Assembly (NCBI GenBank): GCA_030147525.1
Contig: JASBVF010000002.1
Location: 62,001-126,000 of the forward strand
Reading direction: 5' to 3'
DNA from: Bacteroidota bacterium
Lineage (GTDB): Bacteria > Bacteroidota > Bacteroidia > Chitinophagales > Saprospiraceae
DNA length: 64,000 bases
Below, in pieces: positions 18,501 through 28,660 of the stretch. Position 1 is the first letter of the stretch, and each line of letters starts with the position of its first letter. Both the position numbers and the translations under genes were made by a program. The notes beneath the pieces were generated by a model. It saw nothing but the letters and a program-made list of their open reading frames with translations, had not been told where the DNA came from and did not search any database.

Positions 18501-21500
18501 AAATAGCCACTGGTGGAACTTTGTCACGCAGTGTGTAGATAGCATCGTCAAATGCCTGGTTGCCACAGCCGTCAACAGCATAGTAGCGAGCCAGGTATTT
18601 GGCAGGAATACCATTGATGTAGAGCGGAATGTTCGGGAACAAACCACCGTTGGTAGGGATCGTTGCAATGATGGTAACAGGCTGATTAGCTGCGTTAACC
18701 GTCCACAATTCAGTAGTCAAACCAGTTACACCTGAGCAGTTATCAGCAATACCAGTTGCCGGTGGAACCACAACAGTACCTTTACATACGGCGTGTGGGC
18801 CGCTGTTAGGTGGTGTGCTTGCGTTGAAAACGTTGATTGTTGCATCAGCAGGAGCTGTGATAGTAGGAGCTGACTCATCTACGACTTTGATCACCTGATT
18901 CACCTGACGGATAGCAACCGGGTTTGCACACCAGTCGATCAAGGTCCACTTGCGTAAAATCTTGAAGCTACCAGGACAAACATTGATGACGATGTCTTCA
19001 TGCTCGTAGCTGATACCACAGATAGCATTCAAAGGCTTACCATTTACAGTAGGCAGGCCAGAACCAGTCAGGGCAAATACGTCAGCGTTCTCAAGACCAG
19101 GAGTGGCCGTGGGCGAAGAAGTACAGGCACCTTGCTTGGTATTGTTGATAGCAGGATTGTCAACGTTAACAGAACCATTCAGTGCGTTGTCGTTACAAGT
19201 GTGGTTGTAGCAAGTCATTTCCAGCTGTGAAGCGGTAACCGCATCACAATCAGCGAGGTACGGATGAAGAGCAGTAGCTGCCGTAATGTTCTGGTATGCA
19301 TTGTATTGCTCACAAGACCACTTGATGTCCTTTGGTGCATCCACGTTAGTGATAGCAGGACGCTGGTAAGTGATTTTCTGTGTGCAGCTTGATGAATTGC
19401 CATAATTATCCTTAGCAGTCCAGGTTCTGATGGTAGTCTTACTTGGGCCACCACATGCACCGGGTGTATTGCTGTCCATATAGGTCAACCTTCCATTAGC
19501 AAGGGTAGCTTCTCCACTGCAATTATCCATTGCCGGCACGGCAGGAAGATCAACAGTAACAATCAAACCAACGATTTCAACGACACCGTCGTCACCACCT
19601 ACGTTGTCGCTGATGGTAAATTTCCAGGTGCCGCTGGCATTTTTTCCATCAAACACAGAAAGTACGGTGTTCGATTGTACGCCTGGTAAAATCAGACACT
19701 GGGTAGGAGCACCGCCTGCGTTGAGTGCAGCGCATTGGGTCAAACCACCTGCACCTTCGTCATCCCAGGTAACGTCAATCGGCCATTCAGAACCGAAGCA
19801 ACCTGTTAACGAGAATACATCGGCAGTTGTACCGTCCGGGCTTGTTACCACCATGTTGAGGTCAGGTAACCACGTGTGGCCAGTCAGTTTAATCCGGGCA
19901 TTTACATCCAAAACGGGCGTACCTGCCGGGAAGTATGAATAGTCAAATGAATATTCCTGAATATCAGGAATCGGAGCACCAGGCTCGCCGATCGGGTTAT
20001 TCAAACCTTCGTAAATGATAGGCTGTGGGCCTACGATAGCAGGCGCAGGAGCCAAAACAGGGTCTTCCGTACAGGCAATTATCTGGTCACGACATACAAT
20101 GACCGGAGCGATTTTGTCTTCAACCTTGATTTTACCCCAGCAAGAGTTGCCGGTTACTTTGTCCGTTACTTTAACGGTCCACTGTGGGCCGATGAAGCTT
20201 GCATTGATCGTATTGCCAAGGTTAGCGCCAAGCGGGCTCAAAATCATTACAGTATAGCGAGAATCATAGCAGCCGTAAGGGCCACCTTCGAGGATCATAT
20301 CAGCGCCGATAACACCGGAGCAGGTGGCATCCAAAGAAGCCTGAACCAGGTTGTTACAAACCAGCGTTGTGGTTGGGTTCGGATATTCGTTGACTGTTAC
20401 TTTGAACGAACAGGTAGAAGTTCCGCCAATACCGTTAGGGATGGTGAAAGTGTTGGTCGTTACACCGATTCCGAATGGCGAACCACTTGGAAGACCGGCA
20501 GTTTGCGTAGGCGTCAGCAAAATGGAAGCCGGACCGGAGAAGTTGGTAATAGTCGTATTACCTGGGCCGAAGATGTTATCCAATGTGCGCTGAGAGAAAC
20601 CAAATACATCACCGGCACTTACGTTGACTGAAACCGTACCGGTTTGAGTCAATACAAATCCGTTGACAACAGGCGTAAATACACCGTTAACCGTGTAGCC
20701 AAACGGATCGAAGAAACCCGCATCAACAGTTGAATAGTTATAGGTAAAGGTAACCGTTCCGGTAAAGGTAATTGGAATGGTATAGTTAGTCTGACCGGCA
20801 GTACCTGTGCCGTTGTCAGAACCATTGAGTGTGATACTCGCCGGTGCGCCGGCAGTATTCACTCCACCGTTGGAGTTAACAAGACCAACTGTCCAGTTTG
20901 CAGGAGCAAATGCCCCCTGGAAACCGCTCACTGTGCCTGCCTGCGTACAGTCACCTGAAGTGGTAATGTTGTAATTAATGAAAGACTCACAATCACCTGC
21001 GCCCAGGGTCTTCACGATGTCGGCAGGGCAATTCACTTTACAGAGGTTGCACTTTGCAGGAGCCGTGAAAAAGTTGGGCAGCGTAACTGCACTCGCAGGG
21101 TCCGCTGAGAAGGAAGCATTTACGTTGACAGGTAAACTGTTAGAAGTCAAACCAGTCAAAACAACCGTTTGAGGGCTGCCGGTGATCGGGAATGATTGAC
21201 CGTTTACGAGCAAAGTACCGGTAGTCGGCGGATTGAGGTAAGTCAATGTCAGCGACTGCGTGTAGAGGTTGGTTGCCGGATCGCAGGCAGTTTGTGCACC
21301 CAAAGCGATGTTGGTGATTGACGCTAATTGCGAAGCAGTCAATGTAAAAGGACCAGTCGCAGAACCAAAACCGTGTACTAAAACCCGGTAAGTTGTGTTG
21401 GCGCCGGTAGTCGTTACGGCGACCTGAGACTGTAGGCCACAGGCATCGTCGTTACCAGCCACACAACTCAATGCAGCACAAGTACCAGTGAAAACAGTAA

Positions 21501-22152
21501 GCTTGCTATCGTAAGTAGTGCCGGTACAGGTATTCAGAATAACCCGGTTTCTTCCGTTACCAACGTTGTTGGTGAAGGTGTACCAAACACCAGGAGCGGT
21601 GTTGGAAGTACCACAAAATGCGGTGTTATCCAGTGTTGCGTTTACTGTTGTCCCTGTAGTGGCAGAAGGCACAACGATTGCCGTTGCGTTTGCACAAAGG
21701 TCGTTAGCCGGTGGCGCCGGAGGAACACAGCTAGTACAGCCTACTGTCAAGGTATGACAGACTGCATCCGTTGCACATGCGGCATTCACGTTCACGTGAA
21801 CATAAACAGGACCGCTAACTGTTACGGTTGCACTTACCGGAGAAAAGCCAAAAGCAAGTACAGTACCACCGGGAGTGCCCTGACGAATAGTCAGGTAGTT
21901 GCCTGCACCACCGGTACCTGTAAACTGGTAAGTCTGACCTGCTACAGCATTGTTCACCGTGCTATACTCTCCCGCATAGGCACAGGTGGTAATTGTGATG
22001 GGTGTGGGCGTAGTTGGAGCATTTGCTGTCCCAAAAGCAGTACCGTTTGTACACTGTCCGTTTGACTTAAAAGAAAAAGCCATACCGAACAGCGCTACCA
22101 AAACGAAACTCCTAAGCACCACTTTGCTATAAGTAGCGTTGAATTTTTTCAT
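15571..22152 (-). CDS. Giant HYR-repeat protein, duplicated type, with P-domain-like, dockerin-like, cohesin-like and T9SS domains (giant 3)
   Basis: 2193 residues. A signal peptide ends near residue 33 (MAFSFKSNGQC). The head (~34-280) is an extracellular beta region with PPANDLCANATAI and GVWYTFTNNVG, like pre-peptidase C-terminal modules. HYR-type repeats follow. At ~730-865 a region resembles the proprotein-convertase P-domain (LTGHTWLPDLNMVVTSPDG, then SGTWKFTISDNVGGDDG). Further repeats and a Cys-rich centre come next, with a DPDT repeat near 1584. The C-terminal part is a CNA-B-like domain, a dockerin-like segment (ADANRSNSVTTFDLVEIRK, Asp ~1875), a cohesin-like domain from ~1971 (VSGYQFTLNFDKQALEL) and T9SS from TPNPFATET (~2107). 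From about residue 590 on it aligns almost throughout with giant 4. The 141-aa gene lies 92 bases upstream on the same strand, probably in one operon. Confidence 0.9.
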   Translation of the reverse strand: MKKFNATYSKVVLRSFVLVALFGMAFSFKSNGQCTNGTAFGTANAPTTPTPITITTCAYAGEYSTVNNAVAGQTYQFTGTGGAGNYLTIRQGTPGGTVLAFGFSPVSATVTVSGPVYVHVNVNAACATDAVCHTLTVGCTSCVPPAPPANDLCANATAIVVPSATTGTTVNATLDNTAFCGTSNTAPGVWYTFTNNVGNGRNRVILNTCTGTTYDSKLTVFTGTCAALSCVAGNDDACGLQSQVAVTTTGANTTYRVLVHGFGSATGPFTLTASQLASITNIALGAQTACDPATNLYTQSLTLTYLNPPTTGTLLVNGQSFPITGSPQTVVLTGLTSNSLPVNVNASFSADPASAVTLPNFFTAPAKCNLCKVNCPADIVKTLGAGDCESFINYNITTSGDCTQAGTVSGFQGAFAPANWTVGLVNSNGGVNTAGAPASITLNGSDNGTGTAGQTNYTIPITFTGTVTFTYNYSTVDAGFFDPFGYTVNGVFTPVVNGFVLTQTGTVSVNVSAGDVFGFSQRTLDNIFGPGNTTITNFSGPASILLTPTQTAGLPSGSPFGIGVTTNTFTIPNGIGGTSTCSFKVTVNEYPNPTTTLVCNNLVQASLDATCSGVIGADMILEGGPYGCYDSRYTVMILSPLGANLGNTINASFIGPQWTVKVTDKVTGNSCWGKIKVEDKIAPVIVCRDQIIACTEDPVLAPAPAIVGPQPIIYEGLNNPIGEPGAPIPDIQEYSFDYSYFPAGTPVLDVNARIKLTGHTWLPDLNMVVTSPDGTTADVFSLTGCFGSEWPIDVTWDDEGAGGLTQCAALNAGGAPTQCLILPGVQSNTVLSVFDGKNASGTWKFTISDNVGGDDGVVEIVGLIVTVDLPAVPAMDNCSGEATLANGRLTYMDSNTPGACGGPSKTTIRTWTAKDNYGNSSSCTQKITYQRPAITNVDAPKDIKWSCEQYNAYQNITAATALHPYLADCDAVTASQLEMTCYNHTCNDNALNGSVNVDNPAINNTKQGACTSSPTATPGLENADVFALTGSGLPTVNGKPLNAICGISYEHEDIVINVCPGSFKILRKWTLIDWCANPVAIRQVNQVIKVVDESAPTITAPADATINVFNASTPPNSGPHAVCKGTVVVPPATGIADNCSGVTGLTTELWTVNAANQPVTIIATIPTNGGLFPNIPLYINGIPAKYLARYYAVDGCGNQAFDDAIYTLRDKVPPVAICDEITEVSVTNNSVGTGGSCSTLFAHNLDDGSYDNCAPVYFLIAKMDDSFSPNIFNRCYYPSRDFCCSDIGNETVIVLVLDSDPAPFFTSINQPALGCDGTPGLLLSATANYPFNYNTCMVTVQVTDKLPPILVSCPPNTRITCDNYANNFETQLQGLTGAQQCAALTAAGFGEPSFYDNCQVDITCNTNINLDQCLEGTITRTWTAKDGAGNSGTQPCNQTIFVDHVSDWVVEFPADITVNCGTNVPNFGEPKIFGETCELVGVSFKDEVFTVVPDACYKILRTWTLINWCVVGTHIDQEVVESSERAFQLAFPTEPCDFDGDGDCDTRTFRDSWRVSPKSKPGAAQATQSTDPDTDPDTDPWDGYITYQQVIKVNDTVDPVFTNGCQIPDVCIVDNSCGGTILLPTPQITDCSQNVTVTAQIKIGGVWLNGFGPYVNVAPGTYEVRYKAIDNCNNQKDCNTTVTVKDCKKPTPYCKNGLVIEIMQTGMIQIWASDFNAGSFDNCTSQSQLKLSFSSNVNNTSKTYTCDDLGQQPVQIWVTDLAGNQDFCETFIIIQDNMGACNDDPQIAGKVATAANQGVQGVSINLNSPGGFGNNTTTNANGAYNVNVPSGNDFTITPVLDVNPLNGVSTFDLVLISKHILGVQLLDSPYKIIAADANRSNSVTTFDLVEIRKLILFINTNFPNNTSWRFVKKSHVFANPANPFATQFPEVINLNNVSVNSLANDFVAVKIGDVNGSAAVNLTDNPDDRTMVGDLVLNADDVTVEAGNTYTVNFKATDFNVSGYQFTLNFDKQALELVEVVPGLADVSNFGMTMAKEGVLTTSWNADEAKQLAKDEVVFGLTFKALRSGRMSNLININSRYTVAEAYNANAELMNVAMSFNNQLAAGGFELYQNTPNPFATETNIGFYLPEATSAKLTISDVQGKVVKVIKVDAVKGYNQVSLKRGELGATGVMYYRLDTDTDSATRKMILVD
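17418..17447 (-). repeat. 12-bp coding tandem repeat (Asp-Pro-Asp-Thr)
   Basis: The unit coding for DPDT is present one time more here (STDPDTDPDTDPWDG) than at the matching place in giant 4 near 25705 (STDPDTDPWDG). This is an in-frame copy-number difference between the duplicates. Confidence 0.75.
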
Positions 22153-22244
22153 GAGATTCTATTTAGAATTCTTTATATTTTTAATTTTTGGATAAGTTCT
22201 TTTGAATAGAAAAATGGCAAGCCACCGTTCATTCAAGACAATCA

Positions 22245-22670
22245 CTAAGGAGTCGTTAAGAATGATTTAATCTGTAACTGCAGTGTCCTGAATTGCTGTG
22301 CATCCGCTGAGTTATTCAGGTTAAATCCCAACTTTAATGTGTTGATTGCGTCATCGTAAACCTGGGAGACAGGCTTACCCTGGTTTAGTCCACTCATCAT
22401 TTCTTTGTAGGCCAGTACTTCAAAGTACTTTTTCTTGTAGGCAGGTGAGTCAGGTTGCAAACTGTTGAGTTCAGCATTCAAAACCGGAAGTTTTTGCTGA
22501 AGCTTAACATTTGCCTGCTGAGCACCTATGAAGTTAGGTTGCTTGGTAGAGGTAGAGCTACTACCGACAAGCGTACCTGACTGCGCTGTGGCTACACCAA
22601 CTCCTAAAAATAGGAGGAGAGCGATAAGCCCAAGCGAATTCAGGATAAACTTGAAATTCACATTTCTCAT
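22245..22670 (-). CDS. Small secreted protein paired with giant 3
   Basis: 141 residues of unknown family. A signal peptide (LGLIALLLFLGVGVATAQS) ends near residue 31. It is followed by a Ser/Thr-rich stretch (SGTLVGSSSTSTKQP) and a mature domain of ~95 residues predicted to be helical (QQANVKLQQKLPVLNAELN, YFEVLAYKEMMSGLNQG, DAQQFRTLQLQIKSFL). It has no cysteines. It shares with the 145-aa protein at 30274 the VNFK start, the FLGV...AQS signal end, the TL/SS spacer and a C-terminal helical domain, so the two look like distant paralogs. Each sits 70-95 bases upstream of a giant gene on the same strand. Export, and a partner role with the giant protein, are inferred from this repeated arrangement. 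Confidence 0.8.
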   Translation of the reverse strand: MRNVNFKFILNSLGLIALLLFLGVGVATAQSGTLVGSSSTSTKQPNFIGAQQANVKLQQKLPVLNAELNSLQPDSPAYKKKYFEVLAYKEMMSGLNQGKPVSQVYDDAINTLKLGFNLNNSADAQQFRTLQLQIKSFLTTP

Positions 22671-23523
22671 AAGATTGAAAAATTTAGGTTAAAGAATATT
22701 GATTAATGATAATATCAGATTCGTCGAAGTCCTTTTCAAACAATTGGTAACCAACCCTTTACAAACTGCAAAAGCACTGGTAGTGCTTCACTGAGCACGA
22801 GCCAATGCCTTAACTGGTAATGAATAAAATATGTGTAAGATTCTTTTTCAATGGATTATAACTTGCGAAAAAAATATAATACCTAACTATACCTACTCAT
22901 ATTGAAATACTTCTTTTGAAGAAGTTGCTAATACATAGAAATGACACCCTAACAACCTGTCATTCAGATCATTGAGAAATATGCAGCCAAATAAGTATAC
23001 TGTAAAAAGCTACTTATTACAGGCATATAAAGCGCATCAATGCTCACAGTCTTGTCGTGAACATTAAGCAAGCTTTTAATCTCAGCTATACAGCATCAAT
23101 AAAAGCTACCAGACTTTCAAGTGAAAAATTGTTGCCTCAATTAAGCAGACTGGAATCTTGAATCCTGGAGAAATAAATCACCTGAACAGGCAATCTATTT
23201 TAATGGAAGTAAAATAAGAGTATCACAAAATGAGAAGGGAATAAGATACTCTTTTTCAGCAGCCTGGCTGCCTTTTACGTTCATGGATTAGGATTATAAT
23301 CTGTTATAACTGATTAAGTATATGTGTTTTGAAAGGGTGTTTTTCCGTGAGAAGTATAGTTTGAAAAACAACGTTTAAGCGGCAAATTCAGGTAATTAAT
23401 CCCTTTCAATAAGACAGAAAATACTTCAGTCTAAAAAACAATTAAAGATACGCCCGCACCCAATCTGTACCTAATTTTTAACATTAAAAATTGATTAAAT
23501 TGAAACCCGCTAATAATAATTAT
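22671..23523 (-). promoter_or_regulatory. Long non-coding leader of the 141-aa/giant 3 operon
   Basis: About 850 bases with no convincing gene. The box at 23279-23302 (minus strand CAGATTATAATCCTAATCC then ATGAACGT) matches those in the 30711 and giant 1 leaders. A second site, CAAGTTATAATCC, is at 22853-22865, next to GTGTAAGATTC, which recurs in the 30712 leader. TTCTTTAACC lies close to the start codon. Confidence 0.5.
22765..22788 (-). terminator. Weak leader hairpin upstream of the 141-aa gene
   Basis: On the minus strand AAGCACT, a three-base loop and AGTGCTT, followed by TTTGCAGTTTGTAA. It is about 100 bases before the start codon, at a position like the stronger element at 30781-30822. 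The T run is short. Confidence 0.35.
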
Positions 23524-23529
23524 ATGGAA

Positions 23530-23537
23530 CAAATATA
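23530..23537 (-). promoter_or_regulatory. Candidate -7 element for the 141-aa/giant 3 operon
   Basis: The minus strand reads TATATTTG, matching TAnnTTTG. No exact -33 TTG at the right distance. It lies downstream of the two terminators that close the giant 4 unit, as expected for a new promoter. Confidence 0.4.
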
Positions 23538-23615
23538 AGATTACAACAGCAGCCGGAAAAGCAGCCGTTCGATTAGCTGCAATACATGGTTGAACGAAGG
23601 ATGAGTTGAAAAAAG

Positions 23616-23649
23616 AAAAGGCCGGGAGTTTGGTTACTCCCGGCCTTTT
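23616..23649. terminator. Strong bidirectional terminator behind giant 4
   Basis: Perfect 14-bp stem AAAAGGCCGGGAGT with ACTCCCGGCCTTTT and loop TTGGTT. It is the second of two terminators after giant 4 and has no copy behind giant 3. Confidence 0.88.
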
Positions 23650-23665
23650 ATATGTTGATTTGAAT

Positions 23666-23703
23666 AAAAAAAGCCCCCCTCCAACACTCAGCGGAGAGAG
23701 GCC
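23666..23703 (-). terminator. Terminator of giant 4
   Basis: On the minus strand GCCTCTCTCC pairs with GGAGGGGGGC and seven T follow. It is the counterpart of 15401-15438 and belongs to the duplicated segment. Confidence 0.88.
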
Positions 23704-26700
23704 ATCCCAAAAACCGATTTAAGTATTTATCTCTTAAAATGGTTCCCGGATTTTTATTTCAGATCCAATCGCTTTGAAGCTTTTGGGCGGTTGGCGTTTG
23801 ACCGTTAGCTGCAGGCTTTCGCCAGCTGCTAACAGCCAAGTGCCAATCGCTATCATTGAATTTAATCAACCAAAATCATCTTGCGAGTCGCTGAATCAGA
23901 GTCTGTATCCAGACGGTAGTACATCACGCCGGTTGCGCCCAGCTCACCACGCTTCAGAGAAACCTGGTTGTAACCTTTAACGGCATCAACTTTAATGACT
24001 TTCACTACTTTGCCTTGTACGTCGCTGATTGTCAGCGTTGCAGAAGTTGCTTCGGGCAGATAGAATCCAATGTTGGTCTCAGTTGCGAATGGGTTCGGTG
24101 TATTTTGGTACAGCTCGAATCCACCTGCTGCCAACTGGTTGTTGAAGGACATTGCAACGTTCATCAACTCAGCATTAGCATTGTAAGCTTCTGCTGCCGT
24201 GTAACGGCTGTTGATGTTGATCAGGTTGCTCAAGCGACCGCTGCTCAACGCTTTGAAGGTCAATCCAAAGACAACTTCGTCTTTAGCCAACTGCTTCGCT
24301 TCGTCGCTGTTCCAGCTTGTCGTGATAACACCTTCTTTTACCATCGTCAGACCGAAGTTAGATACGTCGGCCAGGCCAGGTACAACTTCTACTAACTCAA
24401 GAGCTTGCTTGTCAAAGTTCAAAGTGAACTGGTAACCACTTACGTTGAAATCAGTTGCTTTGAAATTAACAGTGTAAGTATTTCCTGCTTCAACTGTTAC
24501 GTCGTCAGCATTCAACACCAGGTCACCTACCATGGTACGATCGTCAGCGCTACCAATCAGGTTCACTGCTGCGCTACCGTTAACGTCACCGATTTTCACA
24601 GCAACGAAATCGTTAGTCAATGCATCAGCCGTCAGGTTGTTCAGGTTGATCACCTCTGGGAATTGTGCAGAGAACGGATTAGCCGGGTTGGCAAATGTGT
24701 GGCTCTTCTTCACAAATCTCCATGAAGTATTGTTCGGGAAGTCCGTGTTGATGAACAGGATCAGTTTGCGGATTTCAACAAGGTCAAATGTGGTTACACT
24801 GTTTGACTTGTTAGCATCAGCTGCAATGATCTTGTATGGAGAATCCAACAATTGTACACCAAGGATGTGCTTGCTGATCAATACCAGGTCGAATGTAGAC
24901 ACGCCATTCAGCGGGTTCTCATCCAATACCGGAGTGATAGTGTAGTCACCGTTGGCAGGTACGTTTACGTTGTATGCACCGTTAACGTTAGTTACTGTGT
25001 TAGCACCGAAACCACTTGGGCTGTTTACATTGATGCTTACGCCTTCAACGCCTTCGTTGTCTTCAGTAGCAGTAACACCAGCGATCTGAGGATCGTCATC
25101 ACAAGCACCCATGTTATCTTGAACGATAATGAAGGTCTCGCAGTAATCCTGGTTGCCGGCGAGGTCAGTCACCCACATTTGGATTGGCTGCTGGCCAAGG
25201 TCATCGCAAGTGAAAGTAGCACCAGTGTTGTTAACGTTAGCAGAGAATGACAGCTTCAGCTGGTTCTGTGCAGTACAGTTGTCGAAGCTACCAGCATCGA
25301 AATCAGAAGCCCAGACATCAACCATACCTGTCTGCATCAGTTCGATCACGAGACCGTTCTTGCAGTAAGGAGTTGGCTTCTTGCAATCTTTCACTGTTAC
25401 AGTGGTGTTGCAATCTTTCTGGTTGTTACAGTTGTCGATTGCTTTGTAGCGTACTTCGTAAGTACCAGGAGCAACGTTTACGTATGGGCCGAAGCCGTTC
25501 AACCAAACACCGCCGATTCTGATCTGAGCAGTAACAGTTACGTTAGCGCTGCAATCAGTGATTTCAGGTGTAGGCAGAAGTACTGTTCCACCGCAAGTGT
25601 TGTCTTCGATACAAACATCAGGAATCTGGCAGCCGTTGGTGAATACAGGATCAACTGTATCGTTCACCTTGATAGTCTGCTGGTAAGTGATGTAGCCATC
25701 CCATGGGTCAGTGTCAGGATCAGTTGACTGGGTAGCTTGTGCTGCACCAGGCTTAGATTTTGGAGACACTCTCCAGCTATCACGGAATGTACGAGTATCA
25801 CAGTCGCCGTCACCATCGAAGTCACATGGCTCAGTTGGGAATGCCAACTGGAATGCACGCTCAGATGATTCAACAACTTCCTGATCGATGTGAGTACCAA
25901 CAACACACCAGTTGATAACAGTCCAAGTACGCAGGATCTTGTAGCAAGCATCAGGAACAACATTGAATACTTCATCTTTGAAGGATACACCTACGAGTTC
26001 GCAAGTTTCGCCGAAGATCTCAGGCTCACCGAAATCAGGAACGTTAGTTCCACAGTTTACAGTGATGTCAGCAGGGAATTCAACAACCCAGTCAGAAACG
26101 TGGTCTACGAAGATGGTCTGGTTACATGGCTGAGTGCCGCTGTTACCGGCGCCGTCTTTAGCAGTCCAAGTACGAGTGATAGTACCTTCGAGGCACTGAT
26201 CGAGGTTGATATTCGTGTTGCAGGTAACGTCTACCTGGCAGTTGTCGTAGAATGAAGGCTCACCGAAACCAGCAGCAGTCAATGCAGCACATGCCTGAGC
26301 ACCAGTCAGACCCTGGAGTTGAGTCTCAAGGTTAGAAGCATAGTTGTCGCAAGTGATGCGGGTGTTTGGTGGACAGCTTACGAGGATCGGAGGCAACTTA
26401 TCAGTTACCTGTACAGTCACCATGCAAGTGTTGTAGTTGAACGGATAGTTAGCAGTTGCAGAAAGCAACAGACCAGGCGTACCGTCGCAACCCAATGCTG
26501 GCTGGTTGATAGTAGTGAAGAATGGAGTAGGATCGCTATCCAATACAAGCAGGATCACAGTTTGGTCTCCGATGTCTTCACAGCAGAAGTCACGTGATGG
26601 GTAGTAGCAACGGTTGAAGATGTTCGGGCTGAAAGAGTCGTCCATCTTCGCCATCAGGAAGTATACTGGAGCACAGTTGTCGTAGCTACCATCGTCCAGG

Positions 26701-28660
26701 TTGTGGGCGAACAGAGTAGAGCAGCTTCCGCCAGTTCCTACGCTGTTGTTGGTAACAGATACTTCAGTGATTTCGTCGCATACAGCTACTGGTGGAACTT
26801 TGTCACGCAGTGTGTAGATAGCATCGTCAAATGACTGGTTGCCACAGCCGTCAACAGCATAGTAGCGTACCAGGTATTTGGCAGGAAGACCGTTGATGTA
26901 GAGTGGAATGTTCTGGAACAAGCCACCGTTAGTAGCGATCGTTCCAATCTGAGTAACAGGCTGGTTAGCAGCGTTAACTGTCCAAATCTCAGTAGTCAAA
27001 CCAGTTACACCTGAGCAGTTGTCAGCAATACCAGTTGCTGGTGGAACAACTACAGTACCTTTACATACGGCGTGTGGGCCGCTGTTAGGTGGTGTGCTTG
27101 CGTTGAAAACGTTGATCGTTGCATCAGCAGGAGCTGTGATAGTAGGAGCTACTTCATCAACCACCTTGATAACCTGATTTACTTCACGTACAGCAACTGG
27201 GTTTGCACACCAGTCGATCAATGTCCACTTACGAACGATCTTGAATGTACCTGGGCAAATGTTAACCAGGATATCTTCGTGCTCGTAGCCGATACCGCAG
27301 ATAGCAACCAGTGGCTTGCCTTCAACAGTTGGAAGACCAGAACCAGTCAATGCAAATACGTCAGCGTTCTCAAGACCAGGAGTAGCGAAAGGAGAAGAAG
27401 TACAAGCACCCTGCTTAGTGTTGTTGATAGCAGGATTGTCAACGTTAGCAGCACCGTTCAGTGCGTTGTCGTTGCAAGTGTGGTTGTAGCAAGTCATTTC
27501 CAGCAGTTCTGCTGTAGCAGCATCGCAATCAGCGAGGTACGGGTGCAGAGCAGTAGCTGAAGTAATATTCGGGTATGCATTGTACTGCTCGCAAGACCAC
27601 TTAATGTCAGTAGGAGCAGCTACGTCGTCGATAGTTGGACGCTCGAAAGTAATAGTCTGCGTACAGCTGGCAGAGTTGCCATAGTTGTCAGTAGCAGTCC
27701 ATGTTCTTACAGTAGTCTTACTTGGACCACCACAAGCGCCTGGAGTAGAGCTGTCGATGTAAGTCAACTTACCATTAGCAAGTGTAATTGGTGTAGTACA
27801 GTTGTCCATCGGAGCGATAGCTGGCAAGTTAACAGTAACAGCCAAACCAACTTCTTCGATAAGACCATCATCAGCAGCAAAGTTGTCAGAAATAGTGATT
27901 GTCCAATCACCACCTGCGTTTTCGCCATCGAAGCCATCCAACACCTGGCAAGAAGCACCAGGAGCACAAACTGGCTGGATAGGAGCACCACCGGCATTCA
28001 ACTGAACACAAAGTGTCAGGTTACCAGCACCTTCATCATCAAACCATACGTCGATTGGCCATTCAGCGCCAAAGCAACCAGTCAAAGTGAAGATATCAAC
28101 AGTGGTACCACCTGGGTTTTCAACAACGATATCAAGGTCAGGCAACCAAGTGTGGCCAGTCAGCTTGATCCGTGCGTCAACATCCAAAGTTGGCGTACCA
28201 GCAGGGATATAGTTATAGTCGAAAGTGTAAACACGTGGAGAAGTACCAGGACCGTTCTCGATAATCTCGTTTGGCTGCTGAAGCAGGATCTGAGGACCAA
28301 CCAAAGCCGGAGCTGGATCGAGTGGTGCGGTTTCAGTACAAGCAACAGTTACGTCACGGCACTCAAGTGTTGGAGCAAGCTTGTCTTCAACAACGATTTT
28401 ACCCCAGCAAGAGTTACCAGTTTGGTTATCAGTAACTTTAACAGTCCACTGTGGGCCGATGTGAGAAGCGTTAACAACGTTGCCGAGGTTAGCACCGAGT
28501 GGGCTCAATACCATTACAGTGTAACGAGTATCGTAGCAACCGTAAGGACCACCTTCGAGGATTTGATCTGCGCCAAGTGTAGCAGAGCAAGATGCATCCA
28601 GAGATACCTGTACGAGGTCGTTACAAACCAAAGTAGTAGTTGGGTTTGCAAACTCGATAA
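23666..28660 (-). repeat. Duplicated segment, copy 2 (C-terminal three quarters of giant 4 plus terminator)
   Basis: Partner of 15401-20390. Similarity starts at the HYR repeat with TQTAGLPSGS and LVCN and runs through the stop codon into the terminator. The two N-terminal heads outside it are unrelated. Confidence 0.82.

Larger units (their letters stand above)
15401..20390 (-). repeat. Duplicated segment, copy 1 (C-terminal two thirds of giant 3 plus terminator)
   Basis: This stretch aligns with 23666-28660 over about 5 kb, with long identical DNA runs and mainly silent differences. The similarity continues past the stop codon into the terminator and the text GGCCATCCCAAAAACCGATT, so it is a DNA duplication and not only protein constraint. 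Confidence 0.82.

Noticed and set aside
17100-19500. Regular repeated text in giant 3, considered as a CRISPR-like array
   Set aside because: The repeats are in-frame protein repeats with conserved Cys and no constant direct repeat of CRISPR length.
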